A stretch of DNA of 64,000 bases, taken from the NCBI GenBank assembly GCA_030690365.1, contig JAUYGX010000076.1, forward strand, positions 1 to 64,000. Direction: 5' to 3'. This document shows positions 41,708 to 50,542 of the stretch, piece after piece; position 1 is the stretch's first letter; each line of letters begins with the position of its first letter. The DNA is from Bacteroidales bacterium. GTDB taxonomy: Bacteria; Bacteroidota; Bacteroidia; Bacteroidales; F082. The translations under genes and the position numbers were made by a program. The notes under the pieces are model-generated. The model ran no database searches and was not told where the DNA came from. It worked only from the letters and a program-made list of their open reading frames with translations.

Positions 41708-41846
41708 ATAGTAATCGTTCCTTTATAAAGCCAAAAGTGAGTAAAAATACAATTTTTATGTAAGTGGTGTTACCTTTGTTGAATCATCCGTCTCAATGAC
41801 GAATCAAATCAGTTTAAACATTAGTATTAAAAAAATCATTAGGGTT

Positions 41847-42443
41847 ATGAAAAAAAGTTTTGTTGCTATGGCCGTTATTGCAATGGCTCTGTTATTTGTA
41901 GGATGTGCTAAAGTACCTCAGGCTGAATTGGATGCCACCAATGCTGCTATCGAAAAGGCAAAAATGGCTGAGGCTCCAGTGTACCTCGAACCAGCATATA
42001 CCGCCATTATCGATTCACTAAATGTGATAAATGCTGAAATTGAAGCAAACAAAGGCAAATTGTTTAAAAATTTCAACGAGGCAAAAGTAAAACTGGCCAC
42101 TCTGGAAACAAAGGCCAATGAACTTGTTGTAAGCACAGAAGCAAAAAAGGAATCAATTAAACAGGGTGTAAACACTGTATTGGCTGAATTGCAGCTTTTG
42201 GCTACCGAAAATGCCACTTTGGTTGAAAATGCTCCTAAAGGTAAAGAAGGCAAAGCTGCCATCGAAGCCATTAAAGGCGAGTTAACCGTTATTGATGCAG
42301 CTACAGCAGAAGTTAACCAACTGGTGACAGATGGTAAATTAATTACTGCTCAATCGAAAGCAAAAGCTACCTACGACAAAGCCATGTCGATTAACCTGGA
42401 GCTTAAAACTGTTGTAGAAAAGTACAACAAAAAACGGAAATAA
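41847..42443 (+). CDS. Helical (coiled-coil) envelope lipoprotein
   Basis: Signal peptide with lipobox MALLFVGC; Ala/Lys/Glu-rich helical body. Likely start MKKSFVAMAV at 41847. Confidence 0.8.
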   Translation: MKKSFVAMAVIAMALLFVGCAKVPQAELDATNAAIEKAKMAEAPVYLEPAYTAIIDSLNVINAEIEANKGKLFKNFNEAKVKLATLETKANELVVSTEAKKESIKQGVNTVLAELQLLATENATLVENAPKGKEGKAAIEAIKGELTVIDAATAEVNQLVTDGKLITAQSKAKATYDKAMSINLELKTVVEKYNKKRK

Positions 42444-42461
42444 TATCCGGGAAATAAGAAC

Positions 42462-42490
42462 TGCCGGGATTTATTCCCGGCATTTTTTTT
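42462..42490 (+). terminator. Hairpin with T-run between the lipoprotein and first L,D-transpeptidase genes (terminator or attenuator)
   Basis: tgccggga-ttta-ttcccggcatttttttt. Confidence 0.8.
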
Positions 42491-42493
42491 ACT

Positions 42494-43606
42494 ATGAAGA
42501 CAAGAAAAAAAATAGTTGCCGGCTCCTTGGTGTTATTTCTTATCGTACTGGGCTTGGGCGGATACATTACGTATAAGTATCTGAATAACAAATCTCCCGA
42601 AAAAGAAATAAAAAAGGCCATCGAGGCTTTGGCCTCTGTAAAAAAGGCCCAGGCTAACAAATTTGCTATTGAGAAATATAATGAAGCCGTATTAGCCTTT
42701 GAGCAGGCGATGGACGAATGGAAAAAGCAAAACAACCTGTTTTTCCTTAACAGGGATTACAGCCGGGTCAGGGCTTTGGCAAACCACACCGTTGAACTCT
42801 GTAAGGAATCGATCAGCACCGGTTCATCCGAAAAAAAATCACTTCACTACCAATTGAAAAATCAACTGGCGGCAGTCGAAAAGAAATTGAATCTGTTTGA
42901 TAAATATTACAAAAACCTCCCCCTCGATAAATCGACATTTCAACAGTTTAGCAAAGCCAGATTAAAGTACGATGAAGCGTTGAACAGTTACAAAAAAGAG
43001 GAGGTTCATGCGTCGGAAGTGCTGGCTAAAGAAGCCGAATCGTTGATCGTTAAGGCTTCTGCCAAAGCAAAGGAAGTCTTGGTATCGTTTTATCGGGAAT
43101 ATCCAACTTGGGAGAAAAATGCCAGGCTTGCAAGCAAGCTTTCTTCCAAAAGAAAAATTGTGATCCTCATCAATAAACTGGAATCTACCTGCTCGGTACT
43201 AAAATCAGGAAAGACCATCCATACCTTTCAGGCAGAACTTGGTCAAAATTGGCTGGGTGATAAGGTGAGAATGGGCGACAAAGCTACACCTGAAGGTGTG
43301 TACAAGGTGCTTAGGAGAAAAAGTGGCAAGGAAACAAAATTCTATAAGTCACTCTTGATAAATTATCCAAATGACGAAGACAAGGTTCGGTTTAAGAAAC
43401 TACTGGCGGACAAAAAAATCCCCGGAAATTCGAGAATCGGAAATCTAATCGAAATTCATGGTAACGGTGGAAAAGGTGTTCATTGGACGGATGGTTGTAT
43501 CGCATTAAGCGACAACGATATGGATAAGATTTACAAACTCTGTAAAGTGGACACACCTGTTATCATTATTGGATCGGATAAGCCCATGAATGAGTATTTT
43601 AAATAA
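42494..43606 (+). CDS. Membrane-anchored L,D-transpeptidase (YkuD) with N-terminal helical domain
   Basis: N-terminal TM helix; IEIHGNGGKGVHWTDGCIALSDNDMDKIYKL catalytic motif. Confidence 0.88.
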   Translation: MKTRKKIVAGSLVLFLIVLGLGGYITYKYLNNKSPEKEIKKAIEALASVKKAQANKFAIEKYNEAVLAFEQAMDEWKKQNNLFFLNRDYSRVRALANHTVELCKESISTGSSEKKSLHYQLKNQLAAVEKKLNLFDKYYKNLPLDKSTFQQFSKARLKYDEALNSYKKEEVHASEVLAKEAESLIVKASAKAKEVLVSFYREYPTWEKNARLASKLSSKRKIVILINKLESTCSVLKSGKTIHTFQAELGQNWLGDKVRMGDKATPEGVYKVLRRKSGKETKFYKSLLINYPNDEDKVRFKKLLADKKIPGNSRIGNLIEIHGNGGKGVHWTDGCIALSDNDMDKIYKLCKVDTPVIIIGSDKPMNEYFK

Positions 43607-43612
43607 CCTGGA

Positions 43613-44290
43613 ATGGAAAAATCAGTAAAAATAATTCGTGCTGCGATCTATTTTTTTTCTGTACTGATCAGTTTGACAGTACTGTTTTTTGGAATTCTGT
43701 ACTTTATTCCAAACATGGAATACAGCTATTTTAAAATGCGGATCATTGCCAACCGGAATACGGCGCAGGAAAGCACTTTGGCAGTCGATTCTGTTAAACT
43801 TACCAAAGAGGTAAATGCATTAAGGATAAAACTCGAAAAACTAAACCCGGGCAAACAATATCTGGTCATTAACTCCACTGATAATACCTTCAAAATGTAT
43901 AAGAAGAATAAGCTTGTGCGCGAAGGAATTTGTTCTACAGGAAGTTACATCGAACTTGAAGTGGGAAACGAAAAAACCTATAAGTTCGAAACCCCAAAAG
44001 GCGTTTTTACGGTGAAAGGGAAAATAGTGGATCCCGTTTGGAAAAAACCCGACTGGGCTTTCGCCGAAGAAGGATTACCCATTCCTTCTCCAAACGACGA
44101 TTCTCGGTTTGAGTATGGTGTGCTCGGTGATTATGCACTGAACCTGGGCAATGGTTACCTGATCCATGGAACCCTTTATCAACGATTTTTAGGCATGGCG
44201 GTAACCCATGGTTGCGTCCGGCTGAGCGATGGCGATCTGGAGTATATTTACAGAGAAATGCCTGTTGGAGCAAAAGTTTTTATTTACTGA
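43613..44290 (+). CDS. Membrane-anchored L,D-transpeptidase (YkuD)
   Basis: N-terminal TM helix; TPKGVFTVKGK; YLIHGTLYQRFLGMAVTHGCVRLSDGDLEYIYREMPVGAKVFIY. Confidence 0.9.
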   Translation: MEKSVKIIRAAIYFFSVLISLTVLFFGILYFIPNMEYSYFKMRIIANRNTAQESTLAVDSVKLTKEVNALRIKLEKLNPGKQYLVINSTDNTFKMYKKNKLVREGICSTGSYIELEVGNEKTYKFETPKGVFTVKGKIVDPVWKKPDWAFAEEGLPIPSPNDDSRFEYGVLGDYALNLGNGYLIHGTLYQRFLGMAVTHGCVRLSDGDLEYIYREMPVGAKVFIY

Positions 44291-44291
44291 T

Positions 44292-45059
44292 ATGAAATTA
44301 TTTCAAGTTATATTCCAAAGTCCTTATAAACGTCCGATTATTATCGGATTGATTGTCCTGGCATTGGTGCTCGTTTTGTTGATTGCTGATCTGATATTCT
44401 CAGTAACCTCTGTCAACCGGATGGTGAATCTGATTCAATCAGATACCACTGAAAATAGGTTGGAGGTAAAAAACTGGGATAGCCCCACTCAAAATACACT
44501 TTTAAAAGACAAGTACTGGATCGAAAATCAGATTGCCGTTTCCAGGGATGATTCCATGAGTCTGGGAATCAATATGGATGACAGTACCATTCAACTGCAG
44601 TTCAAGGGACTGGCACTCATCAAAAGTAGAATAGCACACTCCTATCCTGAGAAATTTCTCTCGGTACTGGATGCTGAAAATTATTCCATATTTTTCGGAA
44701 ACCCACTCATTATCAAGCAATCGATGGCCAATATTGCCAAACGGCCCTTTAGAAAGGTGAAAGTGAATGCCGATGGAATTACCCAGGCAGTAGATTCAGT
44801 AACCCACAACAAAAGTCCGTTTTCATGGAGTTTTGTTACAAATAACAATATCCGGATCGTGATTAACGGATTCGGAAGCGATTCGTTGGATACCGAACCT
44901 TCCTACCGTCAGGATGTGTTTTATTTCAGGTTGGCTGAAAAAACCAGGCATCTCTTTGGACCTTACACCCCTACCCTCTTTATCTGGATGAACGATAAAG
45001 AAGCAGAAGCTATTTATCGGGCACTGCCAAAAAATGCCAGGGTGATTGTTCGGAATTAG
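44292..45059 (+). CDS. Membrane-anchored L,D-transpeptidase-like protein lacking the catalytic HGC motif
   Basis: N-terminal TM helix; the C-terminus TPTLFIWMNDKEAEAIYRALPKNARVIVRN aligns with THGCVRLSDGDLEYIYREMPVGAKVFIY of the preceding gene. Likely start MKLFQVIF at 44292. Confidence 0.6.
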   Translation: MKLFQVIFQSPYKRPIIIGLIVLALVLVLLIADLIFSVTSVNRMVNLIQSDTTENRLEVKNWDSPTQNTLLKDKYWIENQIAVSRDDSMSLGINMDDSTIQLQFKGLALIKSRIAHSYPEKFLSVLDAENYSIFFGNPLIIKQSMANIAKRPFRKVKVNADGITQAVDSVTHNKSPFSWSFVTNNNIRIVINGFGSDSLDTEPSYRQDVFYFRLAEKTRHLFGPYTPTLFIWMNDKEAEAIYRALPKNARVIVRN

Positions 45060-45178
45060 GCTCAATTATTCGGACAGAGCAAAGAACATGGTATCAACAT
45101 ACTTTTTTGAATACTCCCCATCCAGCCTCTGTGAATAACTTTAGAACTAAATCTGACCTTTATCGGGATGATAATCCT

Positions 45179-45186
45179 TAACTTTG
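45179..45186 (+). promoter_or_regulatory. Bacteroidetes -7-like element TAACTTTG upstream of the R-M genes
   Basis: Matches TAnnTTTG, about 22 nt before ATG 45208. Confidence 0.45.
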
Positions 45187-45207
45187 CCATAAATACCTGG
45201 CTAATTA

Positions 45208-45885
45208 ATGAAACAAAAATTAACAAAAGAAACGTTAATCAAAGAAGCTCAACTTTTTTGTGTTAATCAATCAACATTTCAGCACAAAGAATTATATGGT
45301 GTAACGGATGGAAAAGCTGTTGGAACCCTCATTGAACAAAAGTTTCAGGCACACTTGACAGCAAATTATGAACTTATTATAGGCTCCTCTGCAAAAGGGA
45401 TTGACTTGCCATCAGAAGATATACTGACCGATATTAAAGTTACCTCAAATAAACAACCACAGTCTTCTTGCCCATTTAAAGATGCAAAACAGAAAATCTT
45501 CGGATTAGGATATAATTTATTGGTATTTGTTTATGACAAAACAGATGACCCGGTTAATCAAACTGCAACCTTGAATTTTGTTAGTTGCTCTTTTGTTTCA
45601 AAGGAACGAACATCTGATTATACAACAACTAGAATTTTAAATGAGATGAAAAATGTTGGAGCGAACGAAGATGATATAATTGCGTTTCTTGAGGGAATAA
45701 AGTTGCCAGCTGACGAGATTGCTTTAAAACAAATCACAAAAATCATTTTAACAAAAGATATTCCCATTGGGTATTTAACAATTTCAAATGCACTTCAATG
45801 GAGGTTACAATATGCAAGAATAAGGGATTTAAAGAATGTTGTTCCGGGTATTGACAAGATTATAAGTTACAACAAACCTGAATAA
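45208..45885 (+). CDS. Putative type II restriction endonuclease (PD-(D/E)XK-like)
   Basis: LIEQKF...KGIDLPSEDILTDIKVTSNKQPQSS gives Glu, Asp and DIK catalytic-like residues; overlaps a DNA methyltransferase gene. Confidence 0.7.
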   Translation: MKQKLTKETLIKEAQLFCVNQSTFQHKELYGVTDGKAVGTLIEQKFQAHLTANYELIIGSSAKGIDLPSEDILTDIKVTSNKQPQSSCPFKDAKQKIFGLGYNLLVFVYDKTDDPVNQTATLNFVSCSFVSKERTSDYTTTRILNEMKNVGANEDDIIAFLEGIKLPADEIALKQITKIILTKDIPIGYLTISNALQWRLQYARIRDLKNVVPGIDKIISYNKPE

Positions 45886-47654
45886 TGAAAGTATTTGAAG
45901 CAAATATTACCCATCAAGTTTCAGCATATTTAAATAACAGCCTTAAAACATTTACATCTCTTGAAAAGGCAAATCAGAAAATGCATGATGATTTTGGTAT
46001 CATCCATTTTTTTGATAATAATGAAGAATTGGAAACACTTAAAGAAATCATTTCAGTTAATCATAAAATTGTAGAAGAACCTGACAGAGTCGAATATGGA
46101 GATTTTCAAACCAACTCTGATCTGGCAAACAAGGTCATATTGCATTTATCATCAAGGGAAATATCACCTGAGATTTTAATTGAGCCAACTTGTGGAAAAG
46201 GAAATTTCATTATTGCATCATTACGCAGCTTTAAAAACATAAAAAACATCTATGGGGTTGAGATTTACAAGCCTTATGTGTGGGAAACCAAATTTAGCAT
46301 TGTAGATTTTTTTCTTAATAACACAAATACCAACAAACCTAAAATTTCGATTATTCATTGTAATATTTTTGACTATAAGTTTGAGGAGATAGCAAAAACT
46401 CATTCAAACAAAAATGTTTTAGTGATAGGAAACCCGCCTTGGGTGACCAACTCAAAATTAGGTGGACTTAACTCGACCAATCTTCCAAAAAAGACAAATT
46501 TCAAAAATCATTCAGGTTTAGATGCAATGACAGGCAAGGGTAATTTTGATATTGCCGAATTTATAACACTGACGATGATTAAAACTTTTCAAAGTATGAA
46601 AGGTAATTTGTTGCTATTGGTTAAAAACTCAGTTATCAAAAACATTGTATATGATCAGAGAAAATACCGTTACAAAATATCAACTATTGAGAAACATTGC
46701 ATCGACAGCAAAAAAGAATTTAATGTATCTGTGGAAGCAGCTCTTTTATATTGTCAACTCAACTCACCCCCAACGTTTGAATGCTCAGAATTTAACTTTT
46801 ACAATAATAAATCCCCGTATCTCAGGTTTGGCTGGTTTAACGATAAGTTTGTTTCAAACTTCGACACCTACATTCATACCAGGAAAATTGATGGAGAATG
46901 TCCTTTTGTATGGCGGCAAGGCTTAAAGCATGACTGTTCAACCGTTATGGAGTTAGATAAAGTAAACGGATATTATATAAATGGATTGAATGAAGAAGTA
47001 AAACTGGAGGATGGATTAGTTTATGGTTTTCTTAAAAGTTCCGACCTTAAAAACACGGTAATCAATCGGACAAGAAAATTTACGATCGTAACCCAAAAGA
47101 AAGTTGGACAAGAAACCAACTATATCAAAACCAAATATCCAAATACCTATCAATACTTGTTGCAACATCAAGCATATTTTGATGCAAGAAAATCAAGCAT
47201 TTATAACAATAAACCATTATTTTCAATATTCGGTATTGGAGACTATTCATTCAAAACCTACAAAGTTGCCATTTCTGGGCTTTACAAGACATTTCATTTT
47301 ACACTTATTCTCCCCCAAGACAATAAACCGGTAATGCTCGACGATACGTGTTATTTAATTGGTTTTGAAAAAGTAGAATTTGCCGTTTACTCCCTAATAC
47401 TTTTGAATTCTGATACTGCAGTTCAGTTTTTACAATCAGTAACTTTTGCGGATGCAAAGAGAACTTTTACCAAAGATGTATTAATGCGGATTAACCTTTT
47501 AGAATTGGGTCGAACGATTGATAAACAATATTTAGATAGTGAATTGATTAAATTAAATGAAAAGTACAAGATTAATTTATCATTAGATTTATGGGATAGT
47601 TTTATAAATGTAATGAAACCAATTAAAGAAAGTCAAATGAAACTATTTGGATAA
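45885..47654 (+). CDS. DNA adenine N6-methyltransferase (modification subunit)
   Basis: Motif X-like YGDFQTN; motif I LIEPTCGKGNFI; motif IV VIGNPPWVTNS. TAATG overlap with the upstream gene. Confidence 0.88.
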   Translation: MKVFEANITHQVSAYLNNSLKTFTSLEKANQKMHDDFGIIHFFDNNEELETLKEIISVNHKIVEEPDRVEYGDFQTNSDLANKVILHLSSREISPEILIEPTCGKGNFIIASLRSFKNIKNIYGVEIYKPYVWETKFSIVDFFLNNTNTNKPKISIIHCNIFDYKFEEIAKTHSNKNVLVIGNPPWVTNSKLGGLNSTNLPKKTNFKNHSGLDAMTGKGNFDIAEFITLTMIKTFQSMKGNLLLLVKNSVIKNIVYDQRKYRYKISTIEKHCIDSKKEFNVSVEAALLYCQLNSPPTFECSEFNFYNNKSPYLRFGWFNDKFVSNFDTYIHTRKIDGECPFVWRQGLKHDCSTVMELDKVNGYYINGLNEEVKLEDGLVYGFLKSSDLKNTVINRTRKFTIVTQKKVGQETNYIKTKYPNTYQYLLQHQAYFDARKSSIYNNKPLFSIFGIGDYSFKTYKVAISGLYKTFHFTLILPQDNKPVMLDDTCYLIGFEKVEFAVYSLILLNSDTAVQFLQSVTFADAKRTFTKDVLMRINLLELGRTIDKQYLDSELIKLNEKYKINLSLDLWDSFINVMKPIKESQMKLFG

Positions 47655-47673
47655 AATAAAGAATCACCATAAA

Positions 47674-47711
47674 AAATCCGGATGAAACCATTCACCCGGA
47701 TTTGTTTTTTC
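47674..47711. terminator. Terminator hairpin after the R-M genes
   Basis: aaatccgg-atgaaaccattcac-ccggatttgtttttt. Confidence 0.65.
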
Positions 47712-47723
47712 TATCAGTTCAGG

Positions 47724-48866
47724 CTATTTTATTACTCCTTTACCAATAACCAACCGCTGAATTTGGTTGGTTCCTTCGTAAATCTGACATAGTTTGGCGT
47801 CACGCATCATTTTCTCTACCAAATATTCAGTTGAATAGCCTTCGCCTGCCATAATCTGCACGGCATCTGTAGTTACTTTCATGGCCATATCTGAGGCAAG
47901 CAATTTGGCCATGGCAGATAGCGTATTCGCTGTTTTCTGACCTGTATCATAAGCCCAGGCTGCATTCCATGTTAATAAGCGGGCAGCTTCTATTTCGGTT
48001 GCCATATCGGCAATCATAAAACTGACCCCCTGGTTAACAGTGATAGGTTTACCGAATTGAATTCGGTTTTTAGCCCAGTTCTTCGAGGTTTCGTAGGCTT
48101 CACGAGCATTACCAATACTCAAGGCAGCAACGCCTGTACGGGTACGTTCAAAGGTTTTCATGGCCAATAAAAATCCTTGTCCATCTCCTCCGATCCGGTG
48201 ATCGATGGGAATTTCAACATCATGAAATTTAAATTCGGTTTGAACAGAAGCCCTTTGCCCCATCTTCTTCAGGTCAGAAACAATTTCTACTCCGGGAGAA
48301 TTGGTTGGAACAACAAAGGCCGTTAAACTACGTGCACCTTTTGAAGGATCGGTCAATGCAAAAACCGTAATAAATGAAGAAACGCTTCCATTGGTGATAT
48401 AGCGTTTATGTCCATTCATAATGTATTTATCGCCATGAAGAATGGCCTGAGTCTTAATTCCGGCCACATCTGAACCGGCATTGGGTTCGGTGAGTGCATA
48501 AGCGGCCACGCTTTGTTCCTCGCTAATCTGACCAAAAAATCTTTTTTTCTGTTCTTCAGTAGCACCCAAATACAGAGGTGTTAAAGCCAGCGTGTTGGCA
48601 TCCATGCAAATACCAATACCAACGCAACCTGCACCTAATTCTTCTGAAGCCAGAGCACTTTCAAAAATGGTATGTTCGCTTCCTCCGTAAATTTTTGCCA
48701 TCGGTCCGTTCATCAGGCCTTCTTTGTAGGCTTGTTTTACTACATCCCAGGGGAATGTGGCCAGTTCGTCATACTTTCTGGCATTCGGGCGCATGTGGCG
48801 GTTAGCAAAATCACGAACTTTCTCCTGAAGTTCAATCTGTTTGGGTTCTAATGAGAAATCTACCAT
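47724..48866 (-). CDS. Acyl-CoA dehydrogenase
   Basis: AAYALTEPNAGSDVAGIKTQA; RYITNGSVSSFITVFAL; QIMAGEGYSTEYLVEKMMRDAKLCQIYEGTNQIQRLVIGK. Likely start MVDFSLEPK at 48866. Confidence 0.94.
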   Translation of the reverse strand: MVDFSLEPKQIELQEKVRDFANRHMRPNARKYDELATFPWDVVKQAYKEGLMNGPMAKIYGGSEHTIFESALASEELGAGCVGIGICMDANTLALTPLYLGATEEQKKRFFGQISEEQSVAAYALTEPNAGSDVAGIKTQAILHGDKYIMNGHKRYITNGSVSSFITVFALTDPSKGARSLTAFVVPTNSPGVEIVSDLKKMGQRASVQTEFKFHDVEIPIDHRIGGDGQGFLLAMKTFERTRTGVAALSIGNAREAYETSKNWAKNRIQFGKPITVNQGVSFMIADMATEIEAARLLTWNAAWAYDTGQKTANTLSAMAKLLASDMAMKVTTDAVQIMAGEGYSTEYLVEKMMRDAKLCQIYEGTNQIQRLVIGKGVIK

Positions 48867-49051
48867 TTTGTAGTGTGTGTTAATGAATGAAATGAGTTGT
48901 GAATAATTTGACCCCGAAAATAGATAAAAAATCAATCCCCCGACGAGTTTTTGCTTAATTTCGTATGTTCATCCTTTAATTTGTACAAGGATATAAATTC
49001 AATCGGTATTCAGGGTACACTGACCAAAATAATGTAAATACAAAATTCACT

Positions 49052-49960
49052 GTGAGCCATTCTTCCATACGCAACGGATTTAGTACCTATCTTCAGCTCG
49101 AACGAGGACTGTCGGTCAATACCCTTGATGCCTATTTGCATGATGTGGATTTGTTTTTCAAGTTTCTGGAAGAATCTGGTCATATTGGTGGGTTCGACTC
49201 CATCAAACTTGAAAAATTACAGGATTTCATCGGGTTTATTTCAGACATGAAGCTTGGACCAACTTCACAGGCAAGGGTTATTTCGGGGATTAAGTCATTT
49301 TTCAGGTATCTGATGATCGAAAGACTGGTTGAAACCGATCCTACCGAACTGATCGAATCTCCACAGCTTGGGTCAAAACTCCCCGAGTATTTAACCATTG
49401 AGGAAATAGAGAAGCTGATGGCTCAGATAGACTTATCGTCGCCGCAAGGCGAACGAAACAAAGCCATAGTGGAAACGCTGTATGGATGCGGGTTAAGGGT
49501 GTCGGAACTGGTAAATATGCATGTTTCGGATTTGCATCTCAGGGAAGGAATTATTACTGTTACCGGTAAAGGCGACAAGCAAAGGCTGGTGCCGCTCGGG
49601 AAGATGGCCGAGAAGCAAATTAATATTTACCTGAAACAGGTAAGAATTCATGCAACACCAGTTAAAAAGGCCGAGAATATACTTTTTCTCAATAACCGGG
49701 GCGGAAAGCTGTCGCGTCAGATGGTATTTATTATGGTTAAAGACCTGGTGCAGAAAGCCGGCATCCTGAAAACCATCAGCCCCCACACCTTCCGACATTC
49801 CTATGCAACTCATCTGGTGCAGGCAGGAGCCAATCTGAGGGCCGTGCAACAATTACTCGGTCATGCTTCCATTACTACCACCGAGATTTACACACACCTT
49901 AACACCCGCGATTTAAGGAAGGCTATATTGAAATACCATCCACGCAATACTACTTTTTAG
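49052..49960 (+). CDS. xerD: Site-specific tyrosine recombinase (XerD/XerC family)
   Basis: LYGCGLRVSELVNM; VTGKGDKQRLVPLG; HTFRHSYATHLVQAGANLRAVQQLLGHASITTTEIYTH. Confidence 0.92.
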   Translation: MSHSSIRNGFSTYLQLERGLSVNTLDAYLHDVDLFFKFLEESGHIGGFDSIKLEKLQDFIGFISDMKLGPTSQARVISGIKSFFRYLMIERLVETDPTELIESPQLGSKLPEYLTIEEIEKLMAQIDLSSPQGERNKAIVETLYGCGLRVSELVNMHVSDLHLREGIITVTGKGDKQRLVPLGKMAEKQINIYLKQVRIHATPVKKAENILFLNNRGGKLSRQMVFIMVKDLVQKAGILKTISPHTFRHSYATHLVQAGANLRAVQQLLGHASITTTEIYTHLNTRDLRKAILKYHPRNTTF

Positions 49961-50022
49961 AATTAAAAAGTGAGCCAGGGTTTTGGTTCAACCGAGACGA
50001 TGCGGGTCAAACCCGCTTCTAA

Positions 50023-50493
50023 CTACACCGATTGAATATTTCCGTGTTCGTCGATGAACATACCAAAATTCATATAGACCAAAGCGCCTTCGCGGAAGAA
50101 AAAGTCCATCATGCTTTCTTCATACGAAAGCCTGATTTCATGGCCTTCACCACCTTCATCATCTTCTGTTTCAGTCTCATATGCTTTAAGTCCGTGTTGA
50201 TTCATCAAATCCACGATAAATTCCTGTGTGGTACCTAAAATCTTTTCCCCAAACAGGGTTGTGTCCGGATGGTCTACTTCAATACCAGCCAGAATTTGTG
50301 AAGCCAGACCCACGAAGAATGCAGAAAATCCTGCCTTCCAGTAATGCAGGACAGTGGTATTCATTTGCTCATCTTCATCAAAATTGTCAATTTCTTCGGG
50401 TTCCCCAAATTTTTCCACGAATTCATCAATGCCCAACCCAAAGGTAATATTTCCGTATCCTTCGTTTGGTTTAATCTCAAAGTTATTCAGCAT
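50023..50493 (-). CDS. Hypothetical acidic protein
   Basis: Complete 156-aa ORF with Bacteroidetes-like codon use; strongly acidic (ETETEDDEGGEGHE); no family recognised. Confidence 0.6.
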   Translation of the reverse strand: MLNNFEIKPNEGYGNITFGLGIDEFVEKFGEPEEIDNFDEDEQMNTTVLHYWKAGFSAFFVGLASQILAGIEVDHPDTTLFGEKILGTTQEFIVDLMNQHGLKAYETETEDDEGGEGHEIRLSYEESMMDFFFREGALVYMNFGMFIDEHGNIQSV

Positions 50494-50542
50494 TTCAATG
50501 TTTTTATATAATTAATTATCAAATATTTTCAAAATAAGTAAG

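Noticed and set aside
49052-49960. Integrase of a mobile element
   Set aside because: The sequence fits a chromosomal XerC/D-type recombinase, with no att-like repeats, tRNA target or phage genes adjacent.
49990-50020. GCGGGT-CAA-ACCCGC hairpin after xerD
   Set aside because: Perfect but short and lacks a T-run; not enough to call a terminator or mobile repeat.
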